NCBI GenBank assembly: GCA_963989385.1
Contig: OZ022498.1
Location: forward strand, 104,455,298-104,519,297
DNA: 64,000 nt
Reading direction: 5' to 3'
Source: Ctena decussata
Lineage: Eukaryota; Mollusca; Bivalvia; Lucinida; Lucinidae
Of this stretch, positions 58,910 through 64,000 are shown in pieces. Made by a program: the position numbers and the translations under genes. The notes beneath the pieces were generated by a model. The model made no database searches. It was not told the DNA's origin and saw only the letters and a list, made by a program, of their open reading frames with translations. The stretch's first letter is position 1. The number at the start of each line of letters is the position of its first letter.

Positions 58910-59143
58910 GCTGCGACATGAGAAAACCAACAAAGTGGCTGGGCGCCCATTACAGACTCAGATCAGCCTGGGCATCTGCCCAGTCTGATCAGAGTCTTCG
59001 CTGTCTGCATGGAGGTAGCTTAGACCCTTAGCTACCATTTAAGCACTTAGGAAAGACTCTGATCGGACTGGGCTGGTGCCCAGGCTGATCTGAGTCTGCA
59101 CTTGGCGCACAACCACTTTGTTGGTTTTCTCGTGTCGCAGCTC
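58908..59143. mobile_element. Palindromic MITE, copy 4, at the 3' end of CFAP157
   Basis: The ends GAGCTGCGACATGAGAAAACC and the inverse TTTTCTCGTGTCGCAGCTC match copies 1 and 3. It begins 10 bp after the consensus donor at 58898. Its first two bases complete the TGA at 58907-58909. Confidence 0.88.
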
Positions 59144-59176
59144 GTATATTTTTGTCAATGCTGCTTAATAGCAAAG

Positions 59177-59368
59177 GATGATTCACCAGCATTGCAAGCT
59201 TACTTATTATCAATGGAGCAACATCAATTTCTGAAATTCCACCTGCCTCTCGCACATTTACGAGGGATGATGTATAAATATGTGGACTTTTGCTGTAGAA
59301 ATTTTATTATTGATAGTAAACTCATTAAATTTGCAGTAATACAGATTCATCCTTCCTTTATCCAGTGA
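59177..59368 (+). CDS. Candidate alternative terminal exon A of CFAP157
   Basis: If the donor at 58898 is used, an AG at 59175-59176 would open a phase-0 frame. It starts DDSPALQAYLLSMEQHQFLK and continues FHLPLAHLR, ending in TGA at 59366-59368. The FLKFHLPLAHLR segment loosely recalls the Leu/Pro-rich end of the vertebrate protein. The acceptor is weak, with a competing AG five bases upstream. The intron would consist almost entirely of a MITE. This is speculative. Confidence 0.25.
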   Translation, partial: DDSPALQAYLLSMEQHQFLKFHLPLAHLRGMMYKYVDFCCRNFIIDSKLIKFAVIQIHPSFIQ

Positions 59369-59558
59369 TGTATTTAATTTACCAGTCTGACTTTGGGATG
59401 TTGTCTGTATGGGTCGCCATAGTAACCTCATAACGGTTCTGCGGAGCACGGTAAAAATTTGCCTTATTATTTCGAATTGTTTTATTTTTGGCTATGTCTA
59501 ATATTTGCAGTAGAGTAAAATGCTTGACATTTGGTGTGCTATTTTGTTATGGTTTCAG

Positions 59559-59618
59559 CTTTTTCCTGTGAGGAAATTATTGCCGTTAACAACTGTTATG
59601 CTTGCATTAGCAGTGTAA
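59559..59618 (+). CDS. Candidate alternative terminal exon B of CFAP157
   Basis: A strong acceptor, TTATGGTTTCAG|CTTTTTCC, opens a phase-0 frame of 19 codons (LFPVRKLLPLTTVMLALAV) ending in TAA at 59616-59618. An AATAAA lies downstream at 59902-59907. The splice site is better than that of candidate A, but the peptide has no clear family match. Confidence 0.3.
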   Translation, partial: LFPVRKLLPLTTVMLALAV

Positions 59619-60543
59619 AATATGGTCTGTGGGTCATACAAGGGCGACAAAATGACGTCAACCATTGTATCGTGTATTTAATGCAAGTTCCAGGTTTTGT
59701 ATATAATTGTAAGAAAAATGATGGCAGAATCAAAGAAATGTTTTGATGATCAAATTTAATATTATTTGATCTATGTATGTCAGTTTTGTCTGATGCTGGC
59801 ACTGATTTGAGGGTTGTAGACCTGCATTTAGACATACATTACAAAAGTCTTGTATGTGGAAACGATACTGAAAGCAAAAGTTCGGCTTGGATTTATGAAC
59901 CAATAAAGATGAGAAGGGTATTCTATAAAGTTCTTGAAAACAATCATATTGCGTGCAGATGTGTCTAAAATTGGTTAAAATCATTAAAACTCTGCAAAAA
60001 AGGGTGTCAGTTTTTGAAAACAGAGAAATGAAAGAACCCCAACAATGTTAAAACGGGACAAAACGTCAAACGTCATTAATGTGGTGCTCTGCTGTAGCTA
60101 TACCTAAATAATATAAAATAGAAGAAAATACTTATTTTTTATCGAAATTTCTTCAAAACTTCACATTACGTAGCTAAAAGTCCAAACTTTCCAGGGGTAT
60201 GAGAAAAATTACTATAACTGCATTACCATTACCGCCACAGCAATAGTCCACGTTTTTTTTACCACCCCTGGTATATACACTCTTATGCGTTGCAATATCT
60301 ATCCTCATACCAAATATAATTCAAATTGATCAAAGGGTTTAGAAACTATGAGATCTTAAAAACTTTAGCGTAAAACTTTAACATTAAAACTTTAACGCTA
60401 ACGCCAGCGCCGATGCCGGGGTAATACAATAGCTCTTCCTTAGCTTCGTTCAGGCAAGCTAAAAATGGATTCTACCTCACGTTTTGGTCTGGCCAATTTT
60501 CAATATAAAGGATGTGTGATTCGAATTTAATGTTGTTTTTTTT
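59619..60543. other. 3' flank of CFAP157 and dispersed-repeat fragment
   Basis: A possible polyadenylation signal AATAAA is at 59902-59907. From about 60235 to 60468 the sequence CTTTAACGCTAACGCCAGCG ... GCCGGGGTAATACAATAGCTC ... AAGCTAAAAA looks like the end of another interspersed repeat. No further gene is recognised. Confidence 0.4.
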
Positions 60544-62073
60544 AGCTCACCTGAGCCAACGGCTCCGGGGGAGCTTATAGGATGGTAAGGCTCCGTTGTC
60601 CGTCGTCCGTCCGTCCGTCGTCAGTCCGTCCACAATTTCAAATGACTTCTCCTCTGAAACCGCTGGGCCAATTGTAATCAAATTTCATATGTAGCCTCTA
60701 GGGGACTTAGGAACGAAAAGTTGTTAAAACGGTCCTGGTCACATGACCAACATGGCCGCCAGGCCCATATATGGTAAAAACCTATAAAAATCTTCTTCTC
60801 CAGAACCAATAGGCTGATGGCCCTGAAACTTGGTATGTAGCATTGGATACGGGAGTACTACAAAGATTGTTCAAATTATGACCTTGGATTGACCTTGACT
60901 TTTTTTACGGCAAGGTCAAATCTGCTTTCTGGTGCTTTTATATGGGAAAATGCTAGAACATGACATTTCTTGGAAACTGTTGAAGATTTTGACCTGAAAA
61001 TTGATATATACAGTTAGCTTAGAGTACATGAAAATTTATGGGCACAAGAGGTCAAGGTCATTCTTTGACCTTTGACCCTGGTCTCTCGTATTGCGACAAT
61101 TTCACACATCTCCTCAAAAGCCACTGGGCCAATTGTGACCAAATTTCATGTAGAGGGCTCTAGGAGGCAAGGGAATGAAAATTTGTTCAAACGGTCCTAG
61201 TCACATGACCAACATGGCCGCCATGCCCATATATGGTATAAAAGCTTTAAAAATCTTCTCCTCATGAACCAATAGGCTGATTGCCTTGAAACTTGGTATG
61301 TAGCATCGGGTACACACGTACTACTAAGATTGTTCAAATTATGACCTTGAGTTGACCTTGACCTTTTTTATGGCAAGGTCAAATTTGCTTTCTGGTGCTT
61401 TTGTATGGGAAAATGCTAGAACATAAGATTTCTTGGAAACTGTTGAAGATTTTGACCTGAAAATTGGTATATATAGTCATCTTAATGAGTACCTGAAAAT
61501 TTATGCATACAAGAGGTCAAGGTCATTCTTTGACCCTGGTCTCTTATATTGCGACAATTTCACACATCTCCTCAAAAGCCACTGGGCAAATTGTAAACAA
61601 ATTTCATGTAGAGGCTCTGGGGGGTAAGGAAATGAAACTTTGTTTAAACCGTCCTAGTCACATGACCAACATGGCCACCATGCCCATATATGGTAAAAAT
61701 CTTTAAAAATCTTCTTCTCCAGAACCAATTGGCCAATTGCCTTGAAATTTGGGTAAGCAAGTACTACCAAGAATGCTCAAATTATGACCTTGGGTTGACC
61801 TTGATCTTTTGTACGGCAAGGTCAGTTTGCTTTCTGGTGCTTTTTGTATGGGAAAATGCTAGAAGATAATGATTTCATGGAAACTGTTACCTCTCCTCAA
61901 AAGCCACTTGGCAAGTTGTAACCAAATTTCATGTAGAGGCTCTAGGGGGCAAGGGAACAAAAATTTGTTCAAACGGCCCTAGTCAAACAAAAATTTATTC
62001 AAGCCGTCTAGGTCAGATGACCTACATGGCCACCATACTCAGGTGAGCGATTCAGGGCCTCATGGTCCTCTTG
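60544..62073 (+). mobile_element. Helentron/HINE-like element, family 2, copy 2
   Basis: The 5' end is AGCTCACCTGAGCC-AAC-GGCTC, then GGGGAGCTTATAGGATGG. The core has about three ~450 bp units with TCACATGACCAACATGGCCG and CCATATATGG. The 3' end is CAGGTGAGCGATTC, hairpin AGGGCCTCATGGTCCT and CTTG next to a T-run. It is the shortest complete family 2 copy here. Confidence 0.65.
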
Positions 62074-62190
62074 TTTTTTTTTTAATGCCTGGGCCCAGTT
62101 GCTCAAAGCATCGTAAGCCTAACAAGCTCATTCAGAGGTCAACTTGTCAAGTTTTGTATGAATTTATGACCAAATACACGGAGATTTTTT

Positions 62191-62581
62191 ATGCCTCCAC
62201 CATTTTTAATGGAGGGCATAGAGTATCACCGCTGTCCGTGCGTACGTCCTGTCCTGTTCTGTACATCCGTCCTATACGAAATTAGTTTCTATGCAATTTC
62301 TTTTGAAAACAATGGTGAATTGAATCCATATTTTATACACAGGTATATAATCATAAAATACAGGTGAAGTTTGATTGAGGGTAAAATCCGTCCATTATTG
62401 TGGGAGTTATGGCCCTTTTTTGACTTCATTTTGTATGAAAAAATGTTTTCCGTTCATTATCTTTTGAAATCATTGGTGTATTGAATTCATATTTTATACA
62501 CAGGTATATAATCATGAAATACAGGTCAAGTTTGAATTAGGGTAAATTCCGTCAATTATTATGGGAGTTATGACCCTTTTT
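62191..62581 (+). mobile_element. Truncated tandem-repeat element (CCTCCACCATT hairpin end)
   Basis: It begins ATGCCTCCACCATTTTTAATGGAGG, a hairpin, then GGCATAGAGTATCACCG. Two ~180 bp units follow, marked by TTTTATACACAGGTATATAA near 62333 and 62492. It is interrupted by the family 2 element at 62582, so its 3' end is not seen. Confidence 0.5.
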
Positions 62582-64000
62582 AGCTCACCTGAGCCAGCGG
62601 CTCCGAGGGAGCTTACAGGATGGTAAGGCTCCGTCGTCCGTCCGTCTGTCGTCCGTCCACAATTTCAAACGACTTCTTTTCTGAAACCGCTAGGCCGATT
62701 GTAACCAAATTTCATATGTAGCCTCCAGGGGTCTTCGGAACGAAAAGTTGTTCAAACGGTCCTGGTCACATGACCAACATGGCCACCACGCCCATATATG
62801 GTCAAAACCTTTAAAAAACTTCTTCTCCAGAACCAATAGGCTGATGGCCTTGAAACTTGGTATGTAGCATTGGGTACGCAAGTACTACCAAGATTGTTCA
62901 AATTATGACCTTGGGTTGACCTTGACCATTTTAATGGTAAGGTCAAATTTGCTTCCTTGTGCTTTTATTTGGCAAAATGCTAGAACATAAGATATCTTGA
63001 AAACTGTTGAAATTGGTATCTACAGTCATCTTAATGAGTACATTAAGATTTATGAGTACAAGAGGTCAAGGTCATTCTTTGACCTTTGACCCAGAACTCT
63101 GATATTTTGACAATTTCAAACAATCTCCTCAAAAGCCACTGGGCCAATTGAAACCAAATTTCGTATAGAGCCTCCAGAGGTCAAGGGAATGAAAATTTAT
63201 TCATACGGTCCAGGTCACATGACCAACATGGCCGCCACGCCTATATATGGTAAAATATCTTCTTCTCCAGAACCAACTGACAGATGACCTTGAAACTTGG
63301 TATGTAGCATTAGTTACTCGAGTACTATCAATATTGTTCAAATGATGACCTTGGGTTGACCTTGACCTTTTTACTGCAAGGTCAAATATGGGAAAATGCT
63401 AGAACATAAGATTTCATGGAAAGTTTTGAAGATTTTGGCCTAAAAATTTATAAATGCAGTCACCTTAATGAGAACATGAAGATTTATGAGTACAAACGGT
63501 CAATGTCATTCTGTGATCTTTGACCCAGAACTCTCATATTTTGACAATTAATCTCCTCAAAAGCCACAGGGTCAATTGAAACCAAAGTTCATATAGAGCC
63601 TCCAGGGGTTGAGGAATGAAAATTTGTTCAAATGGTCCATGTCAGGTGACCAACATGGCCGCCATGCCCATATATGGTAAAAACCTTTAAAAATCTTCTT
63701 CTCCAGAACCAATCAACCCGATGGCCTTGAAACTTGGTATATGCATTGGCTACTCCAGTACTATTAAAATGATGACCTTGGGCTGACCTTGACTTTTTTA
63801 CGGCCAGGTCAAATATGGGAAAATGCTTGAACATAAGATTTCATTGGAAGTTTTGAAGATTTTGGCCTAAAAATTGAAAAATTCAGTCATCTTAATGAGG
63901 TCATGAACAATTATGAGTACCAGAGGTCAAGGTCATTCTTTGACCTTTGACCCAGATTTCTCATATTCTGACATTTTCAAACATTTCCTCAAAAGACAAA
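62582..64000 (+). mobile_element. Helentron/HINE-like element, family 2, copy 3 (runs off the window)
   Basis: The 5' end AGCTCACCTGAGCC-AGC-GGCTC and GGGAGCTTACAGGATGG are followed by at least three ~450 bp units to the window edge. It is inserted in a T5 run of the preceding element's repeat unit. The 3' hairpin lies outside the window. Confidence 0.65.

Noticed and set aside
1..64000. CRISPR array, bacterial operon or prophage
   Set aside because: All repeats are transposon- or satellite-like, and the only gene has spliceosomal introns. Nothing prokaryotic is visible.

Overview
The window is animal nuclear DNA, AT-rich and overwhelmingly non-coding. It is packed with nested transposable elements and contains one recognisable host gene with GT-AG introns. 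The dominant repeats, long elements beginning AGCTCACCTGAGCC with internal ~450 bp units carrying ATGGCCGCC...CCATATATGG, look like bivalve interspersed repeats. A marine clam is the most likely source. This rests on repeat style and one protein resemblance, not on a search.

The host gene lies on the + strand from 39159 to about 58.9-59.6 kb. Nine exons joined in phase give a protein of about 511 residues. It aligns along its whole length with CFAP157 (C9orf117), a coiled-coil protein of cilia and flagella. The proximal promoter holds ETS-like and YY1-like motifs. The 3' end is uncertain: the last recognised exon runs into a consensus splice donor, and 10 bp later into a palindromic MITE that supplies two bases of the first in-frame stop. 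Two alternative terminal exons are listed.

Region 0-39 kb holds no convincing host gene. It carries a 3 kb element with ~95 bp inverted ends (521-3479), a 500 bp Tc1/mariner-type MITE, a TTAA-flanked element, a tRNA-derived SINE, several tandem arrays and a broken reverse transcriptase (24176-25016). It also has a broken TTF-type zinc finger of hAT/ZMYM style (17461-17634), a possible SGNH-hydrolase fragment, two PIF/Harbinger-type elements with TAA target duplications, each nested in another fold-back, and a hAT-like MITE at 37.9 kb. The introns of the host gene carry further hAT-like elements, many ~70-220 bp perfect-fold palindromes, and a 2.9 kb tandem-repeat element in intron 4.

The most interesting system is a set of at least eight long elements (6.0, 12.4, 19.7, 27.6, 47.5, 55.7, 60.5 and 62.6 kb). 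They share one architecture: a hairpin at the 5' end, GAGCTTAT just inside it, an inverted copy of the 5' end placed subterminally at the 3' side, a final hairpin followed by CTCTTG or CTCTGG, insertion in T-runs, and a core of tandem repeats. This is the layout expected of non-autonomous Helentron/Helitron2 (HINE-like) elements. At least three families with different ends share it, and two of these share a related core.
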